Numbered from the stretch's first letter, positions 53,739-63,125 are shown. The stretch: DNA of 64,000 nt from Ilumatobacteraceae bacterium (GCA_013213745.1 JABSQH010000093.1:21621-85620), one strand, 5' to 3'. The notes: generated from the letters alone by a model not told the origin. Program-made: numbers and translations.

Positions 53739-53883
53739 GATACGACCCTATCCGTGCCTGCTTGCCACCCCATTGGTGCTCTGCCAAGCTGACGCCGATG
53801 CGACCGAACGTCCGCGAGCAAGTGGGCGCTCGTTGGGAAATCATCACGAACCTGCTGCGGCTCGCACGGCACGACGCTCCGGC

Positions 53884-54756
53884 GTGACCATTCGTCGCGC
53901 CCTGATTCTCGCCTTGGCCGCGGCCAGTGCGGTCTTCATCGCTGTTCAGCTAAACGACGGCTGGGGACGCATCCGCGACGAACCACTCCCCGGTGTACTC
54001 CCGATCGTCGGGGTCGTTGCACTCCTCGCATTGGGCCAGGTTGCCCTCGGCGAGGCGATGGTGTCGCTGGGCGCCGGTGTGACGACACCGTTCGACCGCC
54101 GCTGGGCGTTCCACATCAGCCAACCGGCCAAGTACGTGCCGATCGGCGTGGCGCACGCGGCAGGTTCCGTCACGGCGTTGACGGGTCGCGGCGCAGCACG
54201 CGTCACAGCCGGAGTGCTCTGGGCGGTACATACGGGAACGCTGGTGATCGTCGGCGTTGCGCTCGGACTGCTCGGCTCGCCCGCATTCGGCTGGTGGGCC
54301 CCGCTGGCGTTGCTCGGACCGGTCACACTGGTGTGTCTCGACCACCGAGTGCTGCTCGCGATCGTGCGAGCGGCCGGCCGATTCGTCGAGGTGCTCTCGC
54401 GCCCGTCGCTGGTGCCCCCGCAGCGTCGACTCAACCGTTGTGCAGCGTGGGCGGCGACCGGCATCGTCCTGCACGGCCTTGCCTACGCCGTGCTGGTCGA
54501 GGCTGCCGGTATCAGTATGAATCCACTTGCCGCCGTCGCCGGCTATTGCCTGGCGCTCGGAGTGTCGATCGCTACACCCCTACCGGCTGGTTTAGGCGCC
54601 CGCGAGGCACTGCTGCTCGCGTTCTCGACCGCTCCGGCTGGTGACGCAATCGTCCCGATCGTGCTCGTTCGCCTGCTGCTGGTCGGAGTTGAGCTCGTGC
54701 TGTGGTTCATCGCGTCCACCCATCGCCGACCGCCGGCGGCTGATGCCCCTCACTAA
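53884..54756 (+). CDS. Lysylphosphatidylglycerol synthase/UPF0104-type membrane protein (flippase-like)
   Basis: A 290-residue integral membrane protein with about eight helices (AlgD2-/UPF0104-like lysylphosphatidylglycerol synthase transmembrane domain). It has HISQPAKYVPIGVAHAAGSV, containing the family-typical AKY-P-G pattern, and PLPAGLGAREALLLAF near the end. Such proteins flip lipid-linked molecules or act as membrane parts of synthases. GTG 53884 is the start, overlapping the stop of a 29-codon frame (53798-53887) that looks like the tail of a lost gene. The last 4 bp overlap the convergent GT2 gene. The location among glycosyltransferases suggests polymer export. Confidence 0.72.
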   Translation: MTIRRALILALAAASAVFIAVQLNDGWGRIRDEPLPGVLPIVGVVALLALGQVALGEAMVSLGAGVTTPFDRRWAFHISQPAKYVPIGVAHAAGSVTALTGRGAARVTAGVLWAVHTGTLVIVGVALGLLGSPAFGWWAPLALLGPVTLVCLDHRVLLAIVRAAGRFVEVLSRPSLVPPQRRLNRCAAWAATGIVLHGLAYAVLVEAAGISMNPLAAVAGYCLALGVSIATPLPAGLGAREALLLAFSTAPAGDAIVPIVLVRLLLVGVELVLWFIASTHRRPPAADAPH

Positions 54757-55733
54757 CGCTCCGCTCGAGGAGACGACGAGCGCGCGAGCATGCGCTGCAG
54801 TTCACGTCGGCGTTCATGGTGCAGATGCAGCGTCAGCTCAGCAAGCAGACCCACGCTCACCAGAAGCACGCCAACGACGAGCAGCGTGACACCAGCGAGG
54901 AGCGCCGGCCGATTGCCGATGGTGTTGTCCATCAACCATTCCACGAGCATCCACACCAACAGGCCGACCCCGACTGCGCCGACTGCGAGCCCGGTCCCAC
55001 CGATGAGGTGGAACGGCCGGCGGTCGTAGGTGATGAGGAACTTCACGGTGAACAGGTCCAGCATCCCGCGCCAGAATCGGCTGCGCCCGAACTTCGACGT
55101 GCCGTGCAACCGAGTGCGGTGATTGACATCGACCTCGGTGACCCGAAATCCACTCCACGCTGCAAGTACCGGGATATAGCGGTGCAACTCGCCGTACAGG
55201 CTCAGATCGTCGGCGACGCTGCGTCGCATCAGCTTGAATCCGCTGTTGAAGTCCGATCCTTCGACACCGGTCATCTTGGTCGTCGTCCAGTTGTACAGCT
55301 TCGATGTGTTGCGTTTCAGAAAGCGGTCATTGCGCACCTGTCGGCGTCCGGTGACGAGCTCGAAGCCGGCATCGATCTGGGCGAGCAGTTGCGGCAATTC
55401 GCCGGGATCGTCTTGACCGTCGGCATCCATCAGCATGACGAGGTCGGTGGTCACACTCTCGAACGCGGCTCGCAAGGCGTCGCTCTTTCCCCGGTTCACT
55501 CGGCTGCGTATCGACCGGAGCTGAGCGTGGTGGGCTTCGAGCTCATCGAGCACGGCGGCGGTGCCGTCGGTGCTGCCATCGTCGACAACGACGATCTGCC
55601 ACTCGTTGAACTCGGCTTCGAGTACGGCGGCCAACTCATCGACGACGTGCGCGAGGTTGTCTGCCTCGTTGTAGGCCGGAAGGACCGCCGTGATCGACTC
55701 GGTCCGGCGTGAAAGCGGGTCCGCGCTCATCAC
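54753..55733 (-). CDS. Family 2 glycosyltransferase, DPM1-like, with C-terminal membrane helices
   Basis: A 326-residue GT-A glycosyltransferase. Residues ~14-240 are the catalytic domain: AVLPAYNEADNL at the start, VVVDDGSTDGT, and LMDADGQDDPGE (DxD metal motif). Two membrane helices follow near residues 245-270 and 280-305, a typical polyprenyl-phosphate glucosyl/mannosyltransferase arrangement. It would make the lipid-linked sugar used by the GT39 enzyme upstream. Its ATG is 1 bp after the GT39 stop; the two form an operon. Confidence 0.86.
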   Translation of the reverse strand: MMSADPLSRRTESITAVLPAYNEADNLAHVVDELAAVLEAEFNEWQIVVVDDGSTDGTAAVLDELEAHHAQLRSIRSRVNRGKSDALRAAFESVTTDLVMLMDADGQDDPGELPQLLAQIDAGFELVTGRRQVRNDRFLKRNTSKLYNWTTTKMTGVEGSDFNSGFKLMRRSVADDLSLYGELHRYIPVLAAWSGFRVTEVDVNHRTRLHGTSKFGRSRFWRGMLDLFTVKFLITYDRRPFHLIGGTGLAVGAVGVGLLVWMLVEWLMDNTIGNRPALLAGVTLLVVGVLLVSVGLLAELTLHLHHERRRELQRMLARSSSPRAER

Positions 55734-55734
55734 G

Positions 55735-57255
55735 TCATGCCACCGGCTCGAGCAACGTCAAGCGCATGCGGAAGCGACGTTCGAAGAACCGGGTGTCGTA
55801 GGTCTCGTCGACGGTTGCGACGAAGCCCTCGGGAACAGCGAGCGTCGGCGTCGATCCGTGTTGCAGTAGCCAGATGTCGCTGTCGGCGCCCTGCGCAGCA
55901 ATGGCGTCCGGGACAGCGCTGTCACCGACAGAGGTGTCGACAACCTGAATAGGCACGCGGTCGCCGATGTAGTGGTCGAGACCCGAAAGCGCAAGGTCGT
56001 TTTGGTTGTTGCCGATCACGAGCATGATTGCGTCGTCACTGCTCTCAGCGCCAACGGTCTCCGTCACAGCACCGAAGTCTGGACGCCACGAGTCGGTGAC
56101 CACTGGGATTACGCACGCGACGCTGACGGCTGCCAACGCCCCGAACGCCGCCCATCCGAGCACACGCGGTCGGCCTCGCACCGCAGCCGCCGCAAGCAAA
56201 ATGCAGCCGATCGGCAAGATTCCAGCGAAATAGCGAACGAACAAGATCGGTTCGACGACCGAGACGAGCACCGCCAGCACGACGGTGCCGACGACCGCGG
56301 CGACCATCACCAGCAGCGGAAACAGGTCGTGCTCGGCGCGCTGCGCCATCCGGGCGGCGGCCAGCACCAACAACGCAGCAAGCACGGCGAGCGACCCGAG
56401 AATGATCGCTCGGACCGGAGACGACACAGCGACGAAAGCGGTGAAGAACTGGCTGACGATGTCGGGAAGGTCGCCAGGCTGCCGACCTGGAATGTTCGAC
56501 GATGAGTTCTCGAACTGATACAGAAACGACGGGAGCCACGGCAGGAACAAAACACCAATGACCCCGGTCGCGGCGAGCCACCGACGCCGCACCGACGGTC
56601 CGACCGCACCAGTGAGCACGGCAGCACCCGTGACGAGAATCACCGCGGCGATCGTCAACCCGGCGTAGTAGTGGGTGTACAGAATCGAAGCGCCGAGCAC
56701 CGCGTACACGATCCAGGCGCCGATGGTGTTCTTCCGTCGTGCGTACAGCAGCGACGCGATCCAGGCAGTGACCAAGAGCGCCAGGAGCGCATACATGCGG
56801 CCCTCCCGCGAGTAATACACGTGCAGCGGGAGGAGTGCCAGCAGCGCGGAAGCAACGAGCCCGACCCGGACGTCGAACACGCGTCGGCCGAGGACATACA
56901 CCCCCGCCACGGCGAGCACGCCGAACACTGCGCTCGGGAATCGTTGCACGAACTCGTTCTGGCCGACAACGAACAGCGGACGTAACACACCTTGGCTGTA
57001 CAGCGGCGGGTGCGTGCCTGCCCGCAACACCTCGACGACATCACTGAGCGGTGTCTTGGCCCGCTGCAGGCTCAGGATCTCGTTGTCCCACAGGCTGTCA
57101 GCGCCGAGGTTGTACAAGCGCAGTACCGCGGCGACAACCAGAATCACCGCGAGTGCTGCGACTGCGCCACGTGACGACGCTCCGGAATCAGTGCGATCGA
57201 ACTGATCCTCGGTCTCCTCGCGCATCGCCCTTGGCGCAGGAGAGGTTGCCGACAT
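55735..57255 (-). CDS. Membrane glycosyltransferase, GT39 (dolichyl-phosphate-mannose protein mannosyltransferase-like)
   Basis: A 506-residue polytopic glycosyltransferase (GT-C fold, ~12 helices). The first extracellular loop has SLWDNEILSLQR with the acidic residue expected for catalysis, followed by THPPLYSQGV. VYYSREGRMYALLALL is a second conserved loop of the family. It uses polyprenyl-phosphate sugars on the outer membrane face. ATG 57255 is used because upstream codons are not conserved. The gene is coupled to the GT2 enzyme (55733). The soluble tail (residues ~405-506) is hydrolase-like in composition but not recognised. Confidence 0.83.
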   Translation of the reverse strand: MSATSPAPRAMREETEDQFDRTDSGASSRGAVAALAVILVVAAVLRLYNLGADSLWDNEILSLQRAKTPLSDVVEVLRAGTHPPLYSQGVLRPLFVVGQNEFVQRFPSAVFGVLAVAGVYVLGRRVFDVRVGLVASALLALLPLHVYYSREGRMYALLALLVTAWIASLLYARRKNTIGAWIVYAVLGASILYTHYYAGLTIAAVILVTGAAVLTGAVGPSVRRRWLAATGVIGVLFLPWLPSFLYQFENSSSNIPGRQPGDLPDIVSQFFTAFVAVSSPVRAIILGSLAVLAALLVLAAARMAQRAEHDLFPLLVMVAAVVGTVVLAVLVSVVEPILFVRYFAGILPIGCILLAAAAVRGRPRVLGWAAFGALAAVSVACVIPVVTDSWRPDFGAVTETVGAESSDDAIMLVIGNNQNDLALSGLDHYIGDRVPIQVVDTSVGDSAVPDAIAAQGADSDIWLLQHGSTPTLAVPEGFVATVDETYDTRFFERRFRMRLTLLEPVA

Positions 57256-57338
57256 CAAGCGGAGGTTACCGATGACAGCGGCTGCGATGCGGTTCCCCGG
57301 ACACGGGCCGATCTGCACTGGCGAGAGACAATAGCGAG

Positions 57339-58217
57339 ATGACCGATTGGCTCGAACTCACGCGCCGCGCTTGCCTGGCCGGCCACGACCTCGTCGGATG
57401 GCTGATGTGGGATCCAGGCGCGATCGCGCAGCACGCTGCCAACGGCGTTCCGAACGGAACCGGCTGGATCGTCGCCTGGCGTTTGGCCGCACTCGACCGC
57501 ATCGCTCCCGCTGCGGCATCGGCGATGACCTACTCGATGAACGCCGACATGATCGCCGCAGTGCTCGACATGACGTACAACGCAACGGATCCGGCAGCGA
57601 TCACCGCGACCCGCAACGCATCGATTGAACCAGGCCTCGAGGCGATCGCCCCAGGCCTCGGCGAACAGTTGGCGCCGCTCGCAGATGACCTGTGGCGCGG
57701 AGTCGACTCGGTCCACTTCGGTGCGCGGCCATTCTTCAGTGCGTTCCGCGCCGAGCCGCGTCCAGCGGATCAGCCGGTGCTGTCGGCCTGGCTGGCGGTG
57801 AACTGCATGCGCGAGCTACGCGGCGACAACCACTGGGTCCTCTGCGCCGCAGAGAACCTCGACGCCGTGGAGGTCGGCCTTCTGCACTCGGCGATGGTCG
57901 ATCCCGACGAATACGAAAGCGAGGAGTGGATCGCCCGCAGCCGCGGCAACGATGATGCGGCGATTGCCGCTGGGTGGACGCGACTGAGGGACAAGGGGCT
58001 CGCGACGGAGGGCGCGCTCAACGAGGCTGGCCGGACGTTCCGCATCGAGCTCGAACGGCGAACCGACGCGCTGACGGCACCGGCGTGGCGAGAGGTCGGT
58101 GAGACGTCGACACGAGCGTTGTGCGATGCCGTCTCCGCACACCACGACGCGTTCGTGGCTCGCATCGACGCAACGGCGGGACCGAAGTGGATGCCCGCCG
58201 TGCGCCACACGAGTTGA
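57339..58217 (+). CDS. SCO6745 family protein (helix-rich, unknown function)
   Basis: A 292-residue mostly helical protein found as single-copy in many actinobacteria and named after Streptomyces SCO6745. It shows the family beginning LTRRACLAGHDLVGWLMW and the middle block FGARPFFSAFRAEPRPADQPVLSAWLAVN (quoted in parts). Some annotations describe it as a HTH- or MarR-like regulator. No catalytic motif is seen. It stands alone, divergent from the glycosyltransferase operon and convergent with the hydrolase at 58232. Confidence 0.78.
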   Translation: MTDWLELTRRACLAGHDLVGWLMWDPGAIAQHAANGVPNGTGWIVAWRLAALDRIAPAAASAMTYSMNADMIAAVLDMTYNATDPAAITATRNASIEPGLEAIAPGLGEQLAPLADDLWRGVDSVHFGARPFFSAFRAEPRPADQPVLSAWLAVNCMRELRGDNHWVLCAAENLDAVEVGLLHSAMVDPDEYESEEWIARSRGNDDAAIAAGWTRLRDKGLATEGALNEAGRTFRIELERRTDALTAPAWREVGETSTRALCDAVSAHHDAFVARIDATAGPKWMPAVRHTS

Positions 58218-58231
58218 TCTCGCTTGTCGAC

Positions 58232-59086
58232 CTAGTCGAGCCCGCCCAGGAACTCGTCGACGATGGCCCAGAACGGCTCGCGCTGGCCATCGGTGTCGTG
58301 AATCAGGTGGTTCGCTCCGGGCAGCGTGTGCGTTGCGACGTGCGGACAGCGCGCGGCGAGGCGCTCCAGGTCACCTTGGGAGGTGAGCGCGTCGGGCATC
58401 GCCGGGTCGGCAGCGACGGCGGCAATTGGCGGGTCGATCGGCTCCTGCGGGTCGTGCACCGGGGTCAGCTCTCCCACGAGAACGGGATCGAGCACCGTGG
58501 CGTCGACACGAGCCATCCCCTGGGCCATGGTCAGCAAGCCGTCGTCGAGCAGAAGGTCGCCGAGCGTGCCGCCCCCTGCGTACGGGCTCATCGCAATCAC
58601 CGGGACCAACTGCTCGGCGGTCATTCCGGCGGCCTGCACCTGCGGAATCGACTCACGCAAGAGCCGAAACGACTCCCACAGCGAGTTGTCGGCGGATCCG
58701 ACGGTGTCGGCCGACGGGTCGACGAACGGGGCGTCTTCCAGCACGGCGCCGCGCACGAGTTCGGGCCGGGTCTGGGCCAGTCCGGCGGCCGTGCCACCTC
58801 CCAGTGAATGCCCGACGACGGCGACCGGGCGCCCGGCGACCTGTTCACACACCGCGGCCGCGTCGGCCACGTAATCCACCGCCTGGTAGTGGCCCGGCGC
58901 ACGGTCCGAGTCGCCGTGCCCACGGAAATCGAGCCGCAGCACCCGGAATCGATCCGCCACCCGCGGCACCATCCACTCCCACGTTTCGGCGCAACCGAGG
59001 ATGCCGTGCAGCAGCAACAGGGGTGGCGCACCGTCATCGCCGTCGACCAGGACATTGAGCGAGACATCACCGTTCTGCACGCGCAT
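58232..59086 (-). CDS. Alpha/beta hydrolase
   Basis: A 284-residue alpha/beta hydrolase with LLLLHGILGCAETW (oxyanion), LRLDFRGHGDSDRA, and the nucleophile elbow VVGHSLGGGTAAG (Ser). The catalytic His is near the C-terminus in PGANHLIHDTDG. It fits a small-molecule hydrolase or esterase of unknown substrate; it is not a dehalogenase because the nucleophile is Ser. The ATG at 59086 gives the usual beta-strand start. It faces the SCO6745 gene with a 14 bp gap. Confidence 0.82.
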   Translation of the reverse strand: MRVQNGDVSLNVLVDGDDGAPPLLLLHGILGCAETWEWMVPRVADRFRVLRLDFRGHGDSDRAPGHYQAVDYVADAAAVCEQVAGRPVAVVGHSLGGGTAAGLAQTRPELVRGAVLEDAPFVDPSADTVGSADNSLWESFRLLRESIPQVQAAGMTAEQLVPVIAMSPYAGGGTLGDLLLDDGLLTMAQGMARVDATVLDPVLVGELTPVHDPQEPIDPPIAAVAADPAMPDALTSQGDLERLAARCPHVATHTLPGANHLIHDTDGQREPFWAIVDEFLGGLD

Positions 59087-59287
59087 GCAGGCGAACGTTA
59101 CGGAATGCCCCCAACAACCTGCGAAGTGGAGGTTCGCACGGGTGTTCTGACCATCACATTATGACTACGGTCATTTTTGCCTTCACTCCAATCCCAACTG
59201 CAGTCAGTACGAACGAATAACGACGTCATCCGCCCGGGTCCCGACCGATGAATCCGATCGACCATCCCGATCGATACGGGCCACCAC

Positions 59288-59536
59288 ATGGCAACGATCA
59301 CCCGCTCGACGCCGAGCCGCTCGATGATGAGCATCATGAACCCGGCGATGCAGTTCGTCATCACGAGGGGCTGGGGCTCCGTCAGTGACCAGGTGATGGT
59401 GCTGCACTGGACCGGACGTCCCCGCTTCCTTCAGGACGCCGAGGGCTACGACTACACCACCGCCGCCGGCCAGATCACACGCGACCACGATGCGTTCACC
59501 GGCGCAACGCCCGGACGCCTCGTGCGCCTGAGCTGA
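59288..59536 (+). pseudogene. DDN-like (deazaflavin-dependent) protein, truncated fragment
   Basis: A forward frame of 82 codons carries MMSIMNPAMQFVITRGWGSVSDQ and VLHWTGRP, the beginning of a DDN-like F420-dependent protein (usually ...TGRKSGR). It then jumps into unrelated PRFLQDAEGYDYTTAAGQIT and stops. The core of the family after the TGR motif is missing. The 59087-59287 stretch has no gene. Read as gene debris. Confidence 0.5.
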
Positions 59537-59538
59537 GT

Positions 59539-60381
59539 TCAGTCGGCGCCGATGGTCCAGGCGCTGGGCGGGTTCTCGCCCGCGAGCAGCGCCTCGTAAC
59601 GCGGCCGATTGGCGGCAACCATCGTCTCGTCGGTGAAGACCCAGAAGGTGCCGTTCACGACCGCGTCGTGGACGAGTCCGGCGACCTCTTCGGGCTGCCG
59701 CCCGCTGGCGATCGAGTCGCGTACGAATTGCATACGCATCTCGGCCACCGGATCCGGGTCAGCATCGTCGAGCGCGGCCGACGTCGCCCATTCGGGTCGA
59801 TTGCGATCGCTGTCGATGATCGAGGTGCGCACCCAACCAGGGCACAGGCACGACACACCGACGTCGGAGCCTTCCATCGAGAGTTGGCTGTAGAGGCCCT
59901 CGCTGATCCCCACGACGGCCCACTTACTCGCCGAGTACGGGCTGTAGCCCGGAAAGATGCCCGCCATCGATGCCGTGTTGACGATGTGTCCTTCGTTCTG
60001 GCCCTGCAGCAGCGGTAGAAACGTGCGCAGTCCGTGAACGACGCCCCAGAAATTGACGTTCATCACCCACTGCCAGTCGGCGAGTGTCTCGCCTCCGCCC
60101 CCGACGCCGGCGTTGTTGCACACCACGTGCACCGCTCCGAACGCGTCCAGCGCCTCGTCGCGCAGGCGATGGATGGCCTCCTCCTCGCTGACGTCTGTCG
60201 GCACCGCAATGACGCCGGGCCCGATCGTGTCGACCTCTTGAGCCACCTCGGCGAGCTTGGGTTCCTCTACGTCGGCGAGCGCCACATGCATTCCCGCCGT
60301 AGCGAACCGAATGGCCAACGCCCGCCCGATGCCGGACCCGGCGCCGGTCACCACAGCGGTCTTCCCCTCGAGTTCCTTCAC
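59539..60381 (-). CDS. Short-chain dehydrogenase/reductase (SDR)
   Basis: A 280-residue classical SDR. The NAD(P)-binding TGAGSGIGRALAIR is at residues ~12-25 and NNAGVGGGG follows; the catalytic Ser is in NTASMAGIF and the YxxxK in YSASKWAVVG. The cofactor is probably NAD(P), with an Asp after strand 2 (ALADVEE) favouring NAD. GTG 60381 (KELEGKTAVVTG) is chosen because GGGGAG precedes it; a TTG at 60399 is the alternative. Substrate unknown. It marks the end of intact genes before the debris region. Confidence 0.86.
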   Translation of the reverse strand: MKELEGKTAVVTGAGSGIGRALAIRFATAGMHVALADVEEPKLAEVAQEVDTIGPGVIAVPTDVSEEEAIHRLRDEALDAFGAVHVVCNNAGVGGGGETLADWQWVMNVNFWGVVHGLRTFLPLLQGQNEGHIVNTASMAGIFPGYSPYSASKWAVVGISEGLYSQLSMEGSDVGVSCLCPGWVRTSIIDSDRNRPEWATSAALDDADPDPVAEMRMQFVRDSIASGRQPEEVAGLVHDAVVNGTFWVFTDETMVAANRPRYEALLAGENPPSAWTIGAD

Positions 60382-60443
60382 GTCAGTGCAACTCCCCAAT
60401 CGTTCGGCGTGCCGACGGCACGGCGCGGCGCAGAGTATGCCGG

Positions 60444-60640
60444 TCAGACCTCCTGCTGGCGAAGTCGAAGCGACACGACGGTGGCGGTGATTGCAGTAAT
60501 CCTGGCGACGACGAAGAGGGCCGTGCGGTATCCCGCCTCGAAGGCGGTGTCGGCGGCCATCGGCAACCAGTCGTCGCCCGACGACACACCGCTGGCGACG
60601 GTGTTTGCGCCGTCGATCGATGACAACGCAGTCTCGGCGT
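60444..60640 (-). pseudogene. MFS transporter C-terminal fragment
   Basis: A minus-strand tail (TAFEAGYRTALFVVARITAITATVVSLRL, quoted in part, ending RQQEV-stop) matches the last helix and end of DHA2-type MFS proteins. About 60 residues remain, with nothing recognisable upstream. It is a relic of a transporter gene. Confidence 0.52.
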
Positions 60641-60805
60641 CGTCATGTCCTCGCTGCTGGACACGCTCCGGACGACAGTCCCGAGATCGACGTGGTCGAG
60701 TGGCACTTCTTCGCCAGCGCGACATCGAGCCGAATCGCGGATGACCCCGAACTGTTCGAGTACCTGACGGAGAACGGAATCCCCTACGTCATCCACCTCC
60801 CATAG
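60605..60805 (+). pseudogene. Unassigned short fragment
   Basis: A forward frame with good coding character (DDSPEIDVVEWHFFASATSS; DDPELFEYLTENGIPYVIH) ends at 60805, 7 bp before the next gene. Only the last ~45 residues look real; the preceding part is Arg-rich. It is probably the tail of a gene whose 5' part was replaced by the MFS fragment. No family is recognised. Confidence 0.35.
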
Positions 60806-60812
60806 GATCAGG

Positions 60813-61640
60813 GTGATGCCGTCATTCGAGTACCCGCAGTTCTGGGACGACCTCACCAAGAAGCAGGCGGTTGAGATCTTCGATGCCTACGTTGGCGAGC
60901 ACCCCCAACGCGTTGCCGCGGCCATCGACTACCTCAAAGGGCTGGGTCTCAGTGACGAGGTGCTCGACTTCTCCAACGTCAGCCTTGAGCCGGTCTGGGT
61001 TGCGGTCCTCAACGACGTGCAGATCCCGGCGCAGGCCAGCGAAGACTGGGAACGCTCGGACATGCCACCGTTTGCTGCGTTTCGGCCCGGACCTGCGCGT
61101 CGCGTGGGACCCGTCGTTGTGGACATCATCGGCAACGTCGCAGCGTACTTCTGCGAATGCGTGCTTCGAGCCGACGAACGAGCCACGTTCACGCTCGGCG
61201 AACACAAGAACGGTGTAGGCCACCGCATGCCGCTGTTGGTGTTCCCGTCAGGAGCCGACTTGTCCGCAGAGTCCCTGGTCGACAAGACCTTGATGCGAGC
61301 ACTCGAGGGAACTGGACCCAACGCGGCGAAGGCCGCCGCTCCCGACGGGCTGCGACGGCACATGGACATGCGGCTACAGGTCAGTGCTCCCGCGCCTCGA
61401 CCCGAACGCAGCGTCTTCGAGATCCACACGGACGATGCAAGCAGGTTTCACGTCACCTACAACGAAGAAGTCGACGAGGACACCTCGAGGTCGCTCGATC
61501 GACTCGTTGAACAACTCCGCACTCACCCCGACATCGATGCTGTCGAGCGCGAAGACCGTGACATCCTGTTGATCCAGAGCGAGCTGAACGTCGACGTGCT
61601 CGAACAACAACTCACGACGGCCTACAGAGACCTCCCGTAG
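60813..61640 (+). CDS. Hypothetical protein
   Basis: A 275-residue soluble protein with no recognised domain. Features: PSFEYPQFWDDLTKKQAVEIF at the start, a hydrophobic middle (VVVDIIGNVAAYFCECVL), and an acidic C-terminus (EEVDEDTSRSLDRLVEQL). It has normal actinobacterial codon use and a full-length frame, so it is a real gene. GTG 60813 or ATG 60816 may be the start. It sits alone inside a region of fragments, next to the integrase relic. Function unknown. Confidence 0.7.
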   Translation: MMPSFEYPQFWDDLTKKQAVEIFDAYVGEHPQRVAAAIDYLKGLGLSDEVLDFSNVSLEPVWVAVLNDVQIPAQASEDWERSDMPPFAAFRPGPARRVGPVVVDIIGNVAAYFCECVLRADERATFTLGEHKNGVGHRMPLLVFPSGADLSAESLVDKTLMRALEGTGPNAAKAAAPDGLRRHMDMRLQVSAPAPRPERSVFEIHTDDASRFHVTYNEEVDEDTSRSLDRLVEQLRTHPDIDAVEREDRDILLIQSELNVDVLEQQLTTAYRDLP

Positions 61641-61708
61641 GTTCCTCGGGGTCGAGGAACACGTCGCCTTCTGAACCGACGCTGGCGTACCGCCTCAAAG
61701 CGATCGAG

Positions 61709-61888
61709 TCAACGGCGGTGCCGCCGCCCTCGGTCGTGTTCCGCGGTGAGCGCGGCGATGGCTTCGATGCCAGGCTTCGAGTAGCGGGCGAGGGTACGGG
61801 GGTCTGCGTGGCGGCTCTTCGCCTGCAGCAGGACAGCGGACACGCCGTCTTCGCCGAGGTGGGTGAGCGCTGAGTGCGGGTCTGTCAG
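61709..61888 (-). pseudogene. Tyrosine recombinase (integrase) C-terminal fragment
   Basis: The minus strand encodes DPHSALTHLGE, VSAVLLQAKSRHADPRTLARYSKPG and IEAIAALTAEHDR, the end of a phage-type tyrosine recombinase with the nucleophile Tyr in TLARY. The upstream catalytic Arg (usual LRHSALTH) is replaced: the sequence reads PHSALTH. The catalytic domain is missing before that. It is a relic of an integrative element and is close to a toxin-antitoxin pair and other fragments. Confidence 0.6.
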
Positions 61889-62023
61889 ATCGTCACCTAC
61901 CCCGGTGCCGACCACGGCTACACCTGGCGAGGCTGGCCGAGCTACCACGAACATGCCGCCACCGACTGCTTCACGCGAACCGTCAATCTGTTCCAACAGC
62001 ACCTACGGCCTCACGCCACCTGA
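61874..62023 (+). pseudogene. Dienelactone hydrolase-like C-terminal fragment
   Basis: A 49-codon forward frame, QIVTYPGADHGYTWRGWPSY followed by HEHAATDCFTRTVNLFQQHL, matches the last strand and helix of dienelactone hydrolases. The His in GADHG is the catalytic His. The rest of the enzyme, including the Cys nucleophile, is absent. It overlaps the integrase relic on the other strand by 15 bp. The 226 bp from 62024 to the VapC-type gene show no feature. Confidence 0.55.
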
Positions 62024-62249
62024 ACGGCGAACGAGTGGCTCGGGACTCTTCAGCGGCCTCGCGGGCCGACTCGGTCGATTCGACGGCCAACCTCATGTCG
62101 AGGAACACGAGCATGGTCCGCTCGAGGTAGCGCATATCAACGGTGGGCTCGCTGCCTGCCGTACCGCTCTGTAGCGGCACGACTGCGGATCGTTCTCGAC
62201 GCTCGACCCACTCGATATTGCGCGGGGTAGTCGCAGCCACAGAGCAAGA

Positions 62250-62675
62250 TCAGTCGGCCACCAGCGGATTGGCGACATGGAGTCCTCGTCGTTCTCCGGC
62301 GGCGCACAGATCGGTGTCGGCACTACTGAAGATGGTTGCGCCCACCAGGAGTGCCGTAGCGAGGTGGACCGCGTCATAGCCTCGCAGTGCCTCATTCTCG
62401 GCGAGCTCTCCTGCCTCTACGATCAGCTCCTCGGTCACCGCTGCGATGTGGAGTTCGGCGAGTAGAGCGTCGAGTTCCTTGCTGGCCTCGACGTGCTGAT
62501 CGGTGGTGAGCCGGTGGCCACGCTTGGCTGCGGCGAGCGCGGCTCTGGACTCGACAGCGATGAGCGAGACCGAGGCGACCCTGTCGGCTGAGGTCCAGAT
62601 CGTGCTGGCTCGATCGGATCCGTCCTCGTCGATGACAAGCTTGAGCAGTGTCGACGTGTCGACGTAGGTGATCAT
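62250..62675 (-). CDS. vapC: VapC-type PIN-domain toxin
   Basis: A 141-residue PIN ribonuclease toxin. The acidic active-site residues are visible: ITYVDTSTLLKLV (first Asp), the Glu in AVESRAALAA and the Asp in LRGYDAVHLATALL, and a last acidic residue in SSADTDLCAAG. Such toxins cleave tRNA or rRNA and are neutralised by a cognate antitoxin. The start lies 12 bp after the antitoxin stop, making an operon. It could stabilise a mobile island. Confidence 0.83.
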   Translation of the reverse strand: MITYVDTSTLLKLVIDEDGSDRASTIWTSADRVASVSLIAVESRAALAAAKRGHRLTTDQHVEASKELDALLAELHIAAVTEELIVEAGELAENEALRGYDAVHLATALLVGATIFSSADTDLCAAGERRGLHVANPLVAD

Positions 62676-62687
62676 CCCGTGTTGTCG

Positions 62688-62969
62688 TCAGCGTCGCTGC
62701 TCGGCAACGAGATCGCTCACCGGCGCAGTCGCCTTGATGCGGCGTTCCGGCACATGGCGCCCACGACTCATCGGGGCACGAACCAGTCCCTCGGCCACAA
62801 GGTCCGCCAAGCGGTCCTCTGAGGCATCGACTGACGACAACCGTGCGACCGGGCGTCCTCGATCGGTCACGATCACTTCTTCGCCGGCACGGACGCGATC
62901 GATGTACTTGCTGAGCCCGTTTTTGAGTTCTCGGATCCCGACCTCGGCTCGCGTGGTGGCTACATTCAT
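62688..62969 (-). CDS. vapB: Phd/YefM-type antitoxin
   Basis: A 93-residue Phd/YefM-fold antitoxin (VGIRELKNGLSKYIDRVRAGE and VIVTDRGRPVARLSSV). It binds DNA through its N-terminus and the PIN toxin through the C-terminus. It precedes vapC by 12 bp and would autoregulate the operon from its upstream region; no palindrome was confirmed. The VapB name follows the toxin partner, while the fold is Phd/YefM. Confidence 0.82.
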   Translation of the reverse strand: MNVATTRAEVGIRELKNGLSKYIDRVRAGEEVIVTDRGRPVARLSSVDASEDRLADLVAEGLVRAPMSRGRHVPERRIKATAPVSDLVAEQRR

Positions 62970-63125
62970 GCGGCAAGTGTAGCCACTTCAGCGAAGCTGC
63001 CGTCGCTTGCTAGCGCATATCGCTCACACTGCGGTCCGGAACGAGCCCGCACTGGTATGGCACGACCAGCTCGGGGTCGACCTACTGGGAAATGCGCGTC
63101 CAGCGCGAGCCGTAGGGTCGAGCAC

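Noticed and set aside
53798..53887. 29-codon frame overlapping the flippase-like start by GTGA considered as a leader peptide gene.
   Set aside because: No ribosome site or regulatory codon pattern was seen; it may be the tail of a lost gene, but evidence is too thin for a feature.
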